Positions 47,733 to 55,743 of a stretch of DNA of 64,000 nucleotides are shown here, piece by piece. The position numbers and the translations under genes are program-made. Source of the stretch: Vibrio aerogenes (GTDB lineage Bacteria > Pseudomonadota > Gammaproteobacteria > Enterobacterales > Vibrionaceae); contig NZ_AP024861.1 of the NCBI RefSeq assembly GCF_024346755.1, forward strand, positions 2,170,001-2,234,000, given 5' to 3'. Under the pieces are notes generated by a model. It ran no database searches, had not been told where the DNA came from, and saw only the letters and a program-made list of their open reading frames with translations. Positions within the stretch are counted from its first letter, which is position 1. Every line of letters begins with the position of its first letter.

Positions 47733-48671
47733 ATGCTTTCTTTCCGTCACACCCTCATTCACAGCATGATGGCCCTGAGTGTTTGTTTTTCATCTCTCGC
47801 TCTTGCTGATGTTACGGTCAATACCAAATACGGGCAGGTCACTGTTCCGGATCATCCGCAAAAAATCGTGACCCTCTATGAGGGCGCACTGGATACCATG
47901 ACAGCCGTTCAGGTGAAGGTTGCCGGAAGTATTACCACCCGCGGCGGAGAGGGAGTGGCAGACTATATTGCGGATAAAGCAGGCAATGTGGCGATTGTTG
48001 CTACCGGCAGAGAAACCAATATTGAAGCCGTGCTGGCGCAGCGTCCTGATGTGATTATGGCACCTTATTACCTGTCTGAATCACAATATAAAATCTTGTC
48101 TAAAATCGCACCGACACTGGTCCCGGATTTCGACAGAACCAGCCCGGATTTATGGGAAAAAGAAGCCCGCTTTTATGCAGGTGCTGTTGGCAAAACCCCA
48201 CAAATCAATCAAGTCCTGACAGCGATACATCAGCAGGAAACTGAGCTTAAACAAGCTATTGAAGCAAAAATCCCCTCAGATCAGCGCACCACAATTGTGG
48301 CCCGCTGGATGCCACAAGGGCCCATCATTATGGCCGATTACCTGTTTGCCGGCACGCTGCTGAAAGCTGTGGGCCTGCATCCTTCCGATGCGGGACTCCT
48401 CAAAAAAGGCCGGCCACATTCCAGCCCGCTCAGCCTTGAAAATCTGTCTGCAATTGATGCAGACCGGCTGTTTCTGGTCACGCTCAACAATGATGGTAAA
48501 AGTGCGCTGGATGCCGCCAAATCATCGCCCGCATTTTCACGTCTGAATGTCGTGAAAAATAACCGGGTGACCCTTGCTGACGGCCAGGTCTGGAGCAGTG
48601 CGACCGGCCCGGTAGCGGCTCAGGTCATTCTTCGCGATATTCACGCAGCCGTGCTGGGTCAGACGCACTGA
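47733..48671 (+). CDS. Iron-siderophore ABC transporter, periplasmic binding protein
   Basis: This 312-residue type III binding protein has a signal peptide (about 1-25, ending SLALAD). It shows the FecB/FhuD-like layout: QKIVTLYEGALDTMTAVQVKVAGSIT in outline, the DVIMAPYYLSESQYKILSKIAPTL loop, a long helix linking the lobes, and a C-terminal LSAIDADRLFLVTLN / VWSSATGPVAAQVILRDI. Ligands of this class are ferric siderophores, dicitrate or haem; the specific one cannot be read off. Its stop overlaps the next start (TGATG), so the four genes to 51656 form one operon. Confidence 0.9.
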   Translation: MLSFRHTLIHSMMALSVCFSSLALADVTVNTKYGQVTVPDHPQKIVTLYEGALDTMTAVQVKVAGSITTRGGEGVADYIADKAGNVAIVATGRETNIEAVLAQRPDVIMAPYYLSESQYKILSKIAPTLVPDFDRTSPDLWEKEARFYAGAVGKTPQINQVLTAIHQQETELKQAIEAKIPSDQRTTIVARWMPQGPIIMADYLFAGTLLKAVGLHPSDAGLLKKGRPHSSPLSLENLSAIDADRLFLVTLNNDGKSALDAAKSSPAFSRLNVVKNNRVTLADGQVWSSATGPVAAQVILRDIHAAVLGQTH

Positions 48672-49702
48672 TGCCACGGCATTCACGCCTGTGGTTCACC
48701 GCCCCGGCACAGCGCTCTGTCAGCCTGTGTCTGATGTTATGCAGCCTCGTCAGTTTGATATTCATTCTTTTGTCGCTGCTGATCGGGGCCGGTGACGTCA
48801 CCATACAAGAAGCATGGCAGGCCATACTTGGGCATGGTACCGAAGAAGCGGAGTTTGTTCTGACACAGCTGCGCCTGCCCAGAACACTGACCGGGATTTA
48901 TGTCGGTATCGCTCTGGGTGTTTCCGGTGCCCTGATGCAGGCACTGGCACGAAATCCACTTGCAGAACCTGGGTTACTGGGCGTCAGTGCCGGGGCTTCT
49001 TTCGCTATTGCGGTTGCGCTGATTTCCGGGGCCAGTGTCGCGACCATGATGATCGGCGTCGCACAGGCTGGTGCGCTGGCCGGATGTTTCTTTGTCATGG
49101 CTGCTGCCCGGATGCAGGGACAATTTAAAGACCCGGTCCGGCTGGTCCTTGCCGGTGCAGCCCTGTCTGGTTTGCTCTCCGCACTCACCTCGATCCTGCT
49201 GCTGTTTGATCAGCGGGCTGCCGATGAAATCCGTTTCTGGGTGACTGGCAGTATTGCCGGGCGATCACCGGACACACTGCTGTTGGTTCTGCCTTACGGC
49301 TTGATAGCGCTGGCACTGACCGCTTATGTCGCCAGACCACTGGCTTCCATGGCACTGGGTGAAAAAGTCGCTCTCGGCCTCGGGCACAATCCGAAACTGA
49401 TCCGGTTCTGGATTATTCTGGCCGTCGCCCTGCTGGTTGGTTCGGCCACAGCGATTGCAGGCCCGCTGGTGTTTATTGGTCTGGTGGTCCCCTTTCTTGC
49501 CAGAGCGATTGTCGGTCCGGATATCCGGCGCACGTTACTGCTCTGTCTGCCTGCCGGCCCGGCTTTGCTGCTGTGCGCAGATATCCTGACCCGGCTGATC
49601 GCCCGCCCGGCTGAAATGCCTCTTGGCGTCCTGACGGCTATTGTCGGCGCGCCGGTTTTACTGATGATTGTCCGGGCAAAGCGTCTGCCCACGTTATCTT
49701 AG
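48671..49702 (+). CDS. Iron-siderophore ABC transporter, FecCD-family permease 1
   Basis: This is a 343-residue inner-membrane permease with about 9-10 transmembrane helices. FecCD/BtuC features are LRLPRTLTGIYVGIALGVSGALMQALARNPLAEPGLLGVSAGASFAI in outline (about residues 65-110), FWVTGSIAGRSPD, and the ATPase-contact loop near LGHNPKLIRFW followed by AGPLVFIGLVVPFLAR. It overlaps the binding-protein gene by one base, and its stop is coupled to the second permease (TAGTG). Confidence 0.92.
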   Translation: MPRHSRLWFTAPAQRSVSLCLMLCSLVSLIFILLSLLIGAGDVTIQEAWQAILGHGTEEAEFVLTQLRLPRTLTGIYVGIALGVSGALMQALARNPLAEPGLLGVSAGASFAIAVALISGASVATMMIGVAQAGALAGCFFVMAAARMQGQFKDPVRLVLAGAALSGLLSALTSILLLFDQRAADEIRFWVTGSIAGRSPDTLLLVLPYGLIALALTAYVARPLASMALGEKVALGLGHNPKLIRFWIILAVALLVGSATAIAGPLVFIGLVVPFLARAIVGPDIRRTLLLCLPAGPALLLCADILTRLIARPAEMPLGVLTAIVGAPVLLMIVRAKRLPTLS

Positions 49703-50850
49703 TGTGCTTTCCCCTGATGAAAAAAACATCCCCTATAAAAAGAGCGTCCCTCATGAAAAGAGCGTCCTTCATAAAACGAATCGTGAATGATGCCATGACT
49801 TTGTCACCTCCCGGCACGGAACCGGGTCTGCTTTGTCTGGGTACATCACATTTCAATCTGGTCACAGAGCGGTCTGCTATTGTCCGTAATCTGATTCTGA
49901 TTGTGGTGCTGATGTTGTGCTGTTTGCTGTCGCTCTCTACCGGCACCTTGTATGTTTCTCCTCTGACCGTGATGAAAACCCTGCTCGGACAGGGCGATGC
50001 CATGACACAATTCCTGATTTTTGATTTACGCCTGAACCGGATTCTGGCTGGCGTTTATACGGGTGCAGCCTTTTCTCTGGCGGGATGTTTAATGCAAACT
50101 GTTGCGCGCAACCGGCTTGCAACACCGGGAATTATTGGCCTGGATAATGCAGCAATGGCTTTTGCCGTTGCCTCCGTAACCGGTGTCGGTTTTGGTCTGG
50201 CACCGTCAGCGATGGCGCTGACCGGCGCAGCAACCGCCACTGCACTGGCATTCGCTATCGGCGGGGGCAGCGGCACACGCGGCTACCGCTTTATTGTGGC
50301 CGGAATGGCCATCGGAGCCGTTTCCGGTGCGGTGTCCCAGCTCTTACTGTCGATGGTTCATATTGATACAGCCAATGCCGCTTATCCGTGGACAGTCGGC
50401 AGCCTGTCCGGCAGACCCGAAGAGCAGATTCCGCAGATCGGCCTCATCACCGTCGCCGGTCTGATTCTGAGCATCATATGGACCCGCTATTTCAGGCTGC
50501 TGAGCTTTTCCGATGCCGTCATCATCACGCTGGGCCATTCCCCTCAGCGGATTCGTCTGCTGGCCGTACTTATCGCGGTCACTCTGACTGGTTTTGCCGT
50601 TTCGCTTGCCGGGCCTGTAGGCATGGTCGCACTGGCAGGACCGGAGATGGCCCGCTCTCTGGCCAGACATAAAGGTTTACCTGTCATGTCATCGGTCCTC
50701 TGTGGCGGGATTTTGATGGTCCTCGCTGACCTTGCCGGACGAACGATTCTTTCCCCGGTCGAACTGCCCGTCGGTATCGTCACCGCGGTCACCGGCGGTC
50801 CTTACCTGATCTGGATTTTGATACGACAACCACGGCGGAGCGCCTTATGA
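49702..50850 (+). CDS. Iron-siderophore ABC transporter, FecCD-family permease 2
   Basis: This is the second FecCD-family permease, which forms a heterodimer with permease 1 by family analogy. The frame begins at GTG 49702 overlapping the previous stop. Residues 1-50 are unusual for the family: a Lys/Arg-rich stretch with the repeated text KRAS (MKKTSPIKRASLMKRASFIKR). In-frame ATGs at 49717, 49753 and 49795 are other possible starts. The rest is normal: LRLNRILAGVYTGAAFSLAGCLMQTVARNRLATPGIIGLDN in outline, WTVGSLSGRPEEQ and AGPVGMVALAGPEMARSL. It ends in an ATGA overlap with the ATPase gene. Confidence 0.88.
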   Translation: MCFPLMKKTSPIKRASLMKRASFIKRIVNDAMTLSPPGTEPGLLCLGTSHFNLVTERSAIVRNLILIVVLMLCCLLSLSTGTLYVSPLTVMKTLLGQGDAMTQFLIFDLRLNRILAGVYTGAAFSLAGCLMQTVARNRLATPGIIGLDNAAMAFAVASVTGVGFGLAPSAMALTGAATATALAFAIGGGSGTRGYRFIVAGMAIGAVSGAVSQLLLSMVHIDTANAAYPWTVGSLSGRPEEQIPQIGLITVAGLILSIIWTRYFRLLSFSDAVIITLGHSPQRIRLLAVLIAVTLTGFAVSLAGPVGMVALAGPEMARSLARHKGLPVMSSVLCGGILMVLADLAGRTILSPVELPVGIVTAVTGGPYLIWILIRQPRRSAL

Positions 50851-51656
50851 AAACACTGCAATCCTGCGAACTTTCTACCCAAAACCTGCAACTCAGCCAT
50901 GGGTCCCGCGTCATTGTTCACGGGCTGGATGTCCGCTTTCCACCGGGGAAAGTGACCGCAATTGTCGGTCCGAACGGCTGTGGTAAATCGACCCTGCTCA
51001 ACGGGCTCGCCAGAGTGCATCAGCCTCAGCAAGGCACCGTCTGTATCGACGGAACAGATATTCATACCCTGCCCTCACGTCAGGTTGCGCTCAAGCTGGC
51101 TCTGTTGCCACAAGAGACCCTCGCCCCCGATGGGATTACCGTGCGCGAACTTATCCGCTTTGGCCGTCATCCGCATCAAAAGCTGCTGCGTCAATCCCAT
51201 CAGAGTGACAGTCGCGCGATTCAGCAGGCGCTTCAGGCAGCAAATTTAGAAGATTTAGCCGATCGGCTGCTCGATACCCTGTCCGGCGGCCAGCGTCAGC
51301 GCGCATGGATCGCCATGTGTATCGCTCAGGAAACCCCGCTGCTACTTTTGGATGAGCCAACTTCAGCACTGGATTTAGGACATCAGATTGAAGTCTTTGA
51401 GCTGATCCGGACACTGGCAGAGCAAGGCAAGAGTGTCATCATGGTGGTACATGATATCGCTATGGCTGCCCGCTATTCCGATCACCTGGTCGCCATGAAA
51501 GATGGCCAGATTGTTGCAAAAGGCAGCCCGGCGGAGGTCATCACCGGGCCGCTGCTGCAATCACTGTATGGGATTCATTGTGAACTGGTTCAGGATCCGG
51601 GGACCGGCACGCCGGTGCTGGTGAATATTCAGCGCAATCAACCGGAGGTGGTGTAG
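50847..51656 (+). CDS. Iron-siderophore ABC transporter, ATPase
   Basis: This 269-residue ATPase is of the FecE/FepC class. It has Walker A GPNGCGKST (about residues 41-49), a Q-loop at LALLPQE, the signature LSGGQRQRAW, Walker B LLLLDEPTSALD and the switch His in VVHDIAMAARYSDH. It couples ATP hydrolysis to import through the two permeases. It overlaps permease 2 by 4 nt. It is the last gene of the operon: the first 328-bp repeat unit starts only 14 nt after its stop codon, and no ordinary terminator precedes the repeat. Confidence 0.95.
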   Translation: MKTLQSCELSTQNLQLSHGSRVIVHGLDVRFPPGKVTAIVGPNGCGKSTLLNGLARVHQPQQGTVCIDGTDIHTLPSRQVALKLALLPQETLAPDGITVRELIRFGRHPHQKLLRQSHQSDSRAIQQALQAANLEDLADRLLDTLSGGQRQRAWIAMCIAQETPLLLLDEPTSALDLGHQIEVFELIRTLAEQGKSVIMVVHDIAMAARYSDHLVAMKDGQIVAKGSPAEVITGPLLQSLYGIHCELVQDPGTGTPVLVNIQRNQPEVV

Positions 51657-51670
51657 CTCACTCCTGGTTT

Positions 51671-51998
51671 GAACAGACGTCGTGTCTGTTCATCCTTGGA
51701 TTGTTCGTTGATTTGAGATGTTTTATACGACGACGAATTGTTCCCACGCTCCTGCGTGGGAATACATACCAGACTCGATACAATCAAAGCGATGTAAGGG
51801 ATCACATCATCGGAAGCTTTTCGCTTCAGTGGCCTGTTTGGTGCGCTGTTGGATTCATCGATCCAAGCGGCTTTGGGTGCCTGCGCCCCAGACGGTTTTT
51901 GAAAGACCAAAAACCGCCGAAAAAGTCTTTCTATCTTTGGCTTAAACGCACGCGGGACAGGACCAATTTTTATCGCCATCCGTGGCGAGAAAAATTTT
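51671..51998 (+). repeat. 328-bp direct repeat, left array copy 1
   Basis: A full unit. It starts with the hairpin GAACAGAC/GTCTGTTC, then TTCCCACGC/GCGTGGGAA (51741-51762), then CGGTTTTT/AAAAACCG (about 51894-51914), and ends with an A/T-flanked TCGCCA/TGGCGA stem. The next unit begins exactly 328 nt later. Confidence 0.95.
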
Positions 51999-52245
51999 GA
52001 ACAGACGTCATGTCTGTTCATCCTTTGATTGTTCGTTGATTTGAGATGTTTTATACAGCGATGAATTGTTCCCACGCTCCCGCGTGGGAATACATACCAG
52101 ACTCGATACAATCACAATGCTGTAAGGGAATCACATTACAGGAAGCTTTCCGCTTCAGTGGCCTGTTTGGTGCGCTATTGGATTCATCGATCCAAGCGGC
52201 TTTGGGTGCCTGCGCCCCAGACGGTTTTTGAAAGACCAAAAACCG
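51999..52245 (+). repeat. 328-bp direct repeat, left array copy 2 (3'-truncated)
   Basis: It is colinear with copy 1 for about 247 nt and leaves the repeat sequence within AAAAACCGC at about 52245, 8 nt before the stop codon of the ankyrin-repeat gene. Confidence 0.94.
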
Positions 52246-52252
52246 CGATCGA

Positions 52253-52795
52253 TCACTCTCCGGAAGTGTACTGCCCGATTAACTCTCTTACTTCTGGAAC
52301 AATGCCAACAAATATCTGAAGTACTTCCCGGACAGAACGAACGCCGTCCTTTTTTGCATCCGGATCAGCCCCAAAATCAAGTAGCAGTTTCACCATGTCA
52401 TAGGCCAATGGATTTCCCTGCAATGCCATTTTCAGCGCATCCACTCCCTCTATATTCCAGTGTCCTATCAGCCGATCAGCCCCGTTCGTCAGTAACAAAC
52501 GCATTCCGGCCAGATTTTTTTGCCGGACAGCATAAATCAGTGGCGTATTTCCATAACTGTCAATGGCATTTACATCTAAACCCTGTTCGATCAGAAACTG
52601 AACTGATGCTGGTGAGCTTCTGTCTTCAGGCTCAGCTGAAAGTGATGTAAACATTTTATGTAAATAAGTCCACTGCTCTGATTCTGTAACCCGGTGAATA
52701 TCAGCTCCGCTTTGAGTTAATTCCCCAACCTGCGCCAAATCCCCCAATTTAAGAGCTTTAAAAAGCTTATATTCCGGCCGTTCTGTGTATTTCAC
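52253..52795 (-). CDS. Ankyrin-repeat protein, probable immunity protein of the adjacent toxin
   Basis: This 180-residue protein has no signal peptide and three to four ankyrin repeats: LFKALKLGDLAQVGELTQSGADIH, ASVQFLIEQGLDVNAIDSYGNTPLIYAVRQKN, MRLLLTNGAD and AYDMVKLLLDFGADPDAKKDG (about residues 12-160). Ankyrin-repeat immunity proteins are known partners of polymorphic nuclease toxins. It starts 2 nt after the toxin stop codon on the same strand, the standard toxin-immunity order. Its stop codon lies 8 nt from the edge of the left repeat array. The immunity role is inferred from fold and position only. Confidence 0.78.
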   Translation of the reverse strand: MKYTERPEYKLFKALKLGDLAQVGELTQSGADIHRVTESEQWTYLHKMFTSLSAEPEDRSSPASVQFLIEQGLDVNAIDSYGNTPLIYAVRQKNLAGMRLLLTNGADRLIGHWNIEGVDALKMALQGNPLAYDMVKLLLDFGADPDAKKDGVRSVREVLQIFVGIVPEVRELIGQYTSGE

Positions 52796-52797
52796 TG

Positions 52798-53997
52798 TTA
52801 TTGCCTCTTTTCTAAAAATTTAATCATTTGGTCAATGATATCATCTAAGTCATCAGTGCCCGGTTTCTCATCTTTATGGCTTAGATTCCGCTTTGCATCT
52901 TGAATCTGAAAATATTCCGGATGTCCATTGATGAAATCATTTAACTCAGCCTGACTCATTTCCAGTTCATCGGCAGCTTTCAATATACGCCGGTTCTCAT
53001 GACCGAATTTATGGCCGTAGTGCCAGTCTGATAACACATTACCCTGTTCATCCGTAAAGTTGCCATCTTCATCTTTCAAGCCTCTATCTTCCGCCTGAGC
53101 CTGAATATCCCGTTTGGTTTTCGCCCGGAGGCCGGGCCGATCCAGCGACGGCTTTGATTCGGTACCTGGCCCAAACTGACCATTAGGCTGTCTGAGCTGC
53201 TGATACACCACATAAAGCGGCTTCAGCCCCGTCTCAGCCGGGAAGACCAGAATATAATCACTCAGTTCTGACTCTGCAATTGGAGTGATATATGTATTGT
53301 CGGATTCTCTGCCCTGCCCGGCCTGTGGATGAATCCAGATATCGTGGGTTTCCAGATCTGGAACTGGATTGACCAGAATCGGTTGACCGCCAAAATCGCC
53401 GGTGATCGGGATCCATTCAATCGTCAAACCTTCTTCAAGCGTCACTTCGAACTTGTCGCCATTTTGTGTCACTGTGCGCCTGGGAATCGCATCACCATCC
53501 ACATGATAACCGTAGAGGTGGCCGGACTCGTCAACCCGTAAACGGATATTGGTTTCAACCATGTCACGCTGACGAATGTCATCTTCACTGTAAAGCGTGC
53601 CGTCGCCCATTTGAGTTGGGGCAAATGCGGCCAGTATGCCGGCCCGGCCAATGATTTTCATCGCCATACCGGGAAGCTCTGCCAGTGCCTGACCGGCGAC
53701 TCTGGATAACATCAGCTCATCACTTCCCTGTGCAATGGCTGCCGCGTAAGCACCATACTGACCGAGAGAAGATAAAGATTCACACTGTGTTCCAGTCTCG
53801 CAGGTGCCAGCCGGAACCTGAGCGGATTTGGCAAAGATTTGTGGAACCGTTTTTTCTTCCGGTTGCTCTTCCGTTTGTTCTTCTTCGGCTTGTTTAGAGG
53901 CTGCTTTTTCTGCGGCTTCACGGGCCAGCACTGTCGCGAATGCCTGATCAGATTCAAGCAGGTTCTGTTTTCTCTGTTTGGCAAGCTTTTCTCTCAC
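52798..53997 (-). CDS. S-type pyocin-domain toxin with C-terminal GH-E-like nuclease, N-terminally shortened
   Basis: These 399 codons run from a GTG at 53997. Residues 1-60 are a charged, Glu/Lys-rich coiled-coil-like segment. Residues about 70-265 match the S-type pyocin domain (LGQYGAYAAAIAQGSDELML, GYHVDGDAIPRRTV, LEEGLTIEWIPITGDFGG, HDIWIHPQAGQG). The C-terminus (about 285-399) carries YGHKFGHENRRILKAADE and FINGHPEYFQIQDAKRNLSHK, resembling the GH-E class of HNH/EndoVII nucleases. No receptor-binding, PAAR or signal sequence is present. In frame upstream a TAA occurs within the first bases of the right repeat, so the gene looks cut by the repeat. The ankyrin gene follows at 2 nt. Confidence 0.78.
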   Translation of the reverse strand: MREKLAKQRKQNLLESDQAFATVLAREAAEKAASKQAEEEQTEEQPEEKTVPQIFAKSAQVPAGTCETGTQCESLSSLGQYGAYAAAIAQGSDELMLSRVAGQALAELPGMAMKIIGRAGILAAFAPTQMGDGTLYSEDDIRQRDMVETNIRLRVDESGHLYGYHVDGDAIPRRTVTQNGDKFEVTLEEGLTIEWIPITGDFGGQPILVNPVPDLETHDIWIHPQAGQGRESDNTYITPIAESELSDYILVFPAETGLKPLYVVYQQLRQPNGQFGPGTESKPSLDRPGLRAKTKRDIQAQAEDRGLKDEDGNFTDEQGNVLSDWHYGHKFGHENRRILKAADELEMSQAELNDFINGHPEYFQIQDAKRNLSHKDEKPGTDDLDDIIDQMIKFLEKRQ

Positions 53998-54026
53998 CGT
54001 CAGTGGCCTTGCTTCCGGTGCGGGTT

Positions 54027-54292
54027 ATGAATTGTTCCCACGCTCCCGCGTGGGAATACATACCAAACTCAACACAATCACAGCGATGTAAGAGGTCACA
54101 TCATCGGAAGTTTTCTGCTTCTGTGACCTGTTTGGTGCGCTATTGGATTCATCGATCCAAGCGGCTTTGGATGCCTGCGCCCCAGACGGTTTTTGAAAGA
54201 CCAAAAACCGCCGAAAAAGTCTTTTTATCTTTGGCTTAAATGCGCGCGGGACAGGACCAATTTTTATCGCCATCCGTGGCGAGAAAAATTTT
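54027..54292 (+). repeat. 328-bp direct repeat, right array copy 1 (5'-truncated)
   Basis: It enters the repeat at unit offset of about 64 (GAATTGTTCCCACGC) and continues to the unit end. The truncation point lies about 30 nt upstream of the toxin start codon. Confidence 0.94.
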
Positions 54293-54620
54293 GAACAGAC
54301 ATCGTGTCTGTTCATCCTTTGGTTGTTCGTTGATTTGAGATGTATTATACGGCGACGAATTGTTCCCACGCTCCTGCGTGGGAATACATACCAGACTCGA
54401 TACAATCACAGCGATGTAAGGAATCACATCATCGGAAGCTTTTCGCTTCTGTGACCTGTTTGGTGCGCTGTTGGATTCATCGATCCAAGCAGCTTTGGGT
54501 GTCCGCGCCCCAGACGGTTTTTGAAAGACCAAAAACCGCCGAAAAAGTCTTTTTATCTTTGGCTTAAACCCGCGCCGGACAGGACCAATTTTTATCGCCA
54601 TCCGTGGCGAGAAAAATTTT
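54293..54620 (+). repeat. 328-bp direct repeat, right array copy 2 (full)
   Basis: A full unit of exactly 328 nt, with only scattered base differences from the left array copy 1. Confidence 0.95.
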
Positions 54621-54720
54621 GAACAGACATCGTGTCTGTTCATCCTTTGATTGTTCGTTGATTTGAGATGTTTTATACGACGACGAATTGTTCCCACGCT
54701 CCCGCGTGGGAATACATACC
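54621..54720 (+). repeat. 328-bp direct repeat, right array copy 3 (3'-truncated)
   Basis: The first 100 nt of the unit, ending after the TTCCCACGC/GCGTGGGAA hairpin and AATACATACC, 5 nt before the LysR stop codon. Confidence 0.94.
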
Positions 54721-54725
54721 AACAA

Positions 54726-55631
54726 CTACACCGCTACAGCAATGTCACCGGCGGCCTGACGCATATGCTGCAAAAAAGCCTGAATCCGTTTGGGTAACTG
54801 CCCGTAAGGATAGATCAGGTATAAAGGTAGCGGCGGCAGTGTCCACTCCGGCAGTACCCGGATTAAATCGCCCGGATGATGCTGCTCTCTCCGGCTTGCC
54901 ATATAATCCGGCAGAATCCCGATACCATGACCCGATACAATCGCTTCCATCTGCATACCAATCTGATCCGATAGTATCCGGGAGCCGGGTAACTGAACAA
55001 TCTGAGTCCCTTGCTGCGGATGAGACAGTTTGAGGGCACCTTCCGGATGGTATAAATGGTGCAGATTCACCCAGGGCTGACGCTCCAGTTCGGCAACACA
55101 GTCCGGGATACCCCGCTGCTGCTTAAATCGACCGGAGGCATATAAACCGCAGGAAACATATCCCGCCAGCTCGGTTTTCATTCCGAAATCACTGACTGCA
55201 CCCAACCAAATCATCACATCTGACGGACTGTTCTGATCGAGAACCGATGCCGTATGCAGCCGGATACTGATCTCCGGGTGCTGCGCTGTAAAAGTCAGCA
55301 TCTCGCCGGGAAACCATGAGCGGGCAAAACTGGAAAACACCGTCACATCAATTTCGCCGCAAACGGCATCCTGTAAATGTTCCAGCACTTTATGACTCTG
55401 TCTGGCGGTTTCCAGCAGCTTACGGGCGAAAGGATAAAAAGCTTTGCCGGCATCATTGGCCTGCATTTTATTGGAATGACGCAACAACAAAGGCTGACCA
55501 AGCACACCTTCCAGATGAGAGATCCGCCGGCTCAGGGTTGATTTTGAGACACCGAGCTGTCTGGCACTTTCCGTCAGGTTTTCAGTTTCCATCACCATGA
55601 CAAAACTCTGAATATCATTTAAATCATACAT
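54726..55631 (-). CDS. LysR family transcriptional regulator
   Basis: This is a 301-residue LysR-type regulator. The N-terminal winged helix-turn-helix (about residues 3-60) reads DIQSFVMVMETENLTESARQLGVSKSTLSRRISHLEG. The substrate-binding domain (about 90-295) includes GEIDVTVFSSFARSWFPGEML and VSGHGIGILPDYMA. It is read divergently from the metallo-beta-lactamase-fold gene across 112 nt, so it probably controls that gene and the TonB receptor after it. Its stop codon abuts the right repeat array. Confidence 0.93.
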   Translation of the reverse strand: MYDLNDIQSFVMVMETENLTESARQLGVSKSTLSRRISHLEGVLGQPLLLRHSNKMQANDAGKAFYPFARKLLETARQSHKVLEHLQDAVCGEIDVTVFSSFARSWFPGEMLTFTAQHPEISIRLHTASVLDQNSPSDVMIWLGAVSDFGMKTELAGYVSCGLYASGRFKQQRGIPDCVAELERQPWVNLHHLYHPEGALKLSHPQQGTQIVQLPGSRILSDQIGMQMEAIVSGHGIGILPDYMASRREQHHPGDLIRVLPEWTLPPLPLYLIYPYGQLPKRIQAFLQHMRQAAGDIAVAV

Positions 55632-55700
55632 CTTTCTTGATCAGCTCCGGGCTGCTATTGCAGAAACTGCAACGGGATGTTGCGAGAAATTTATTAAAAA

Positions 55701-55738
55701 ATGATGATAATAATAAACGTTATCATTTGCAATCATTT
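55701..55738. promoter_or_regulatory. Candidate Fur-binding region between lysR and the metallo-hydrolase gene
   Basis: ATGATGATAATAATAAACG followed by TTATCATTTGC gives overlapping partial matches to the Fur consensus GATAATGATAATCATTATC. It is placed just before a gene that leads into a TonB receptor. Confidence 0.6.
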
Positions 55739-55743
55739 AGGCC

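Noticed and set aside
51638-52111. A 157-codon minus-strand frame across the left repeat array, and its relatives at 54025-54697
   Set aside because: It lies entirely within the 328-bp repeat units, follows the repeat in every copy, has no ribosome site, and its reading depends on chance openness of the repeat. Treated as repeat DNA.
51671-54720. CRISPR-like array
   Set aside because: The repeat unit is 328 bp, units abut without spacers, and no cas gene is near. The 15-bp array at 56826-56930 also lacks spacers.
51671-54720. Integron or cassette array with attC sites
   Set aside because: No integrase gene is present, the repeats are longer than typical VCR/attC sites, and I see no R/L box pair with the conserved GTT core arrangement.
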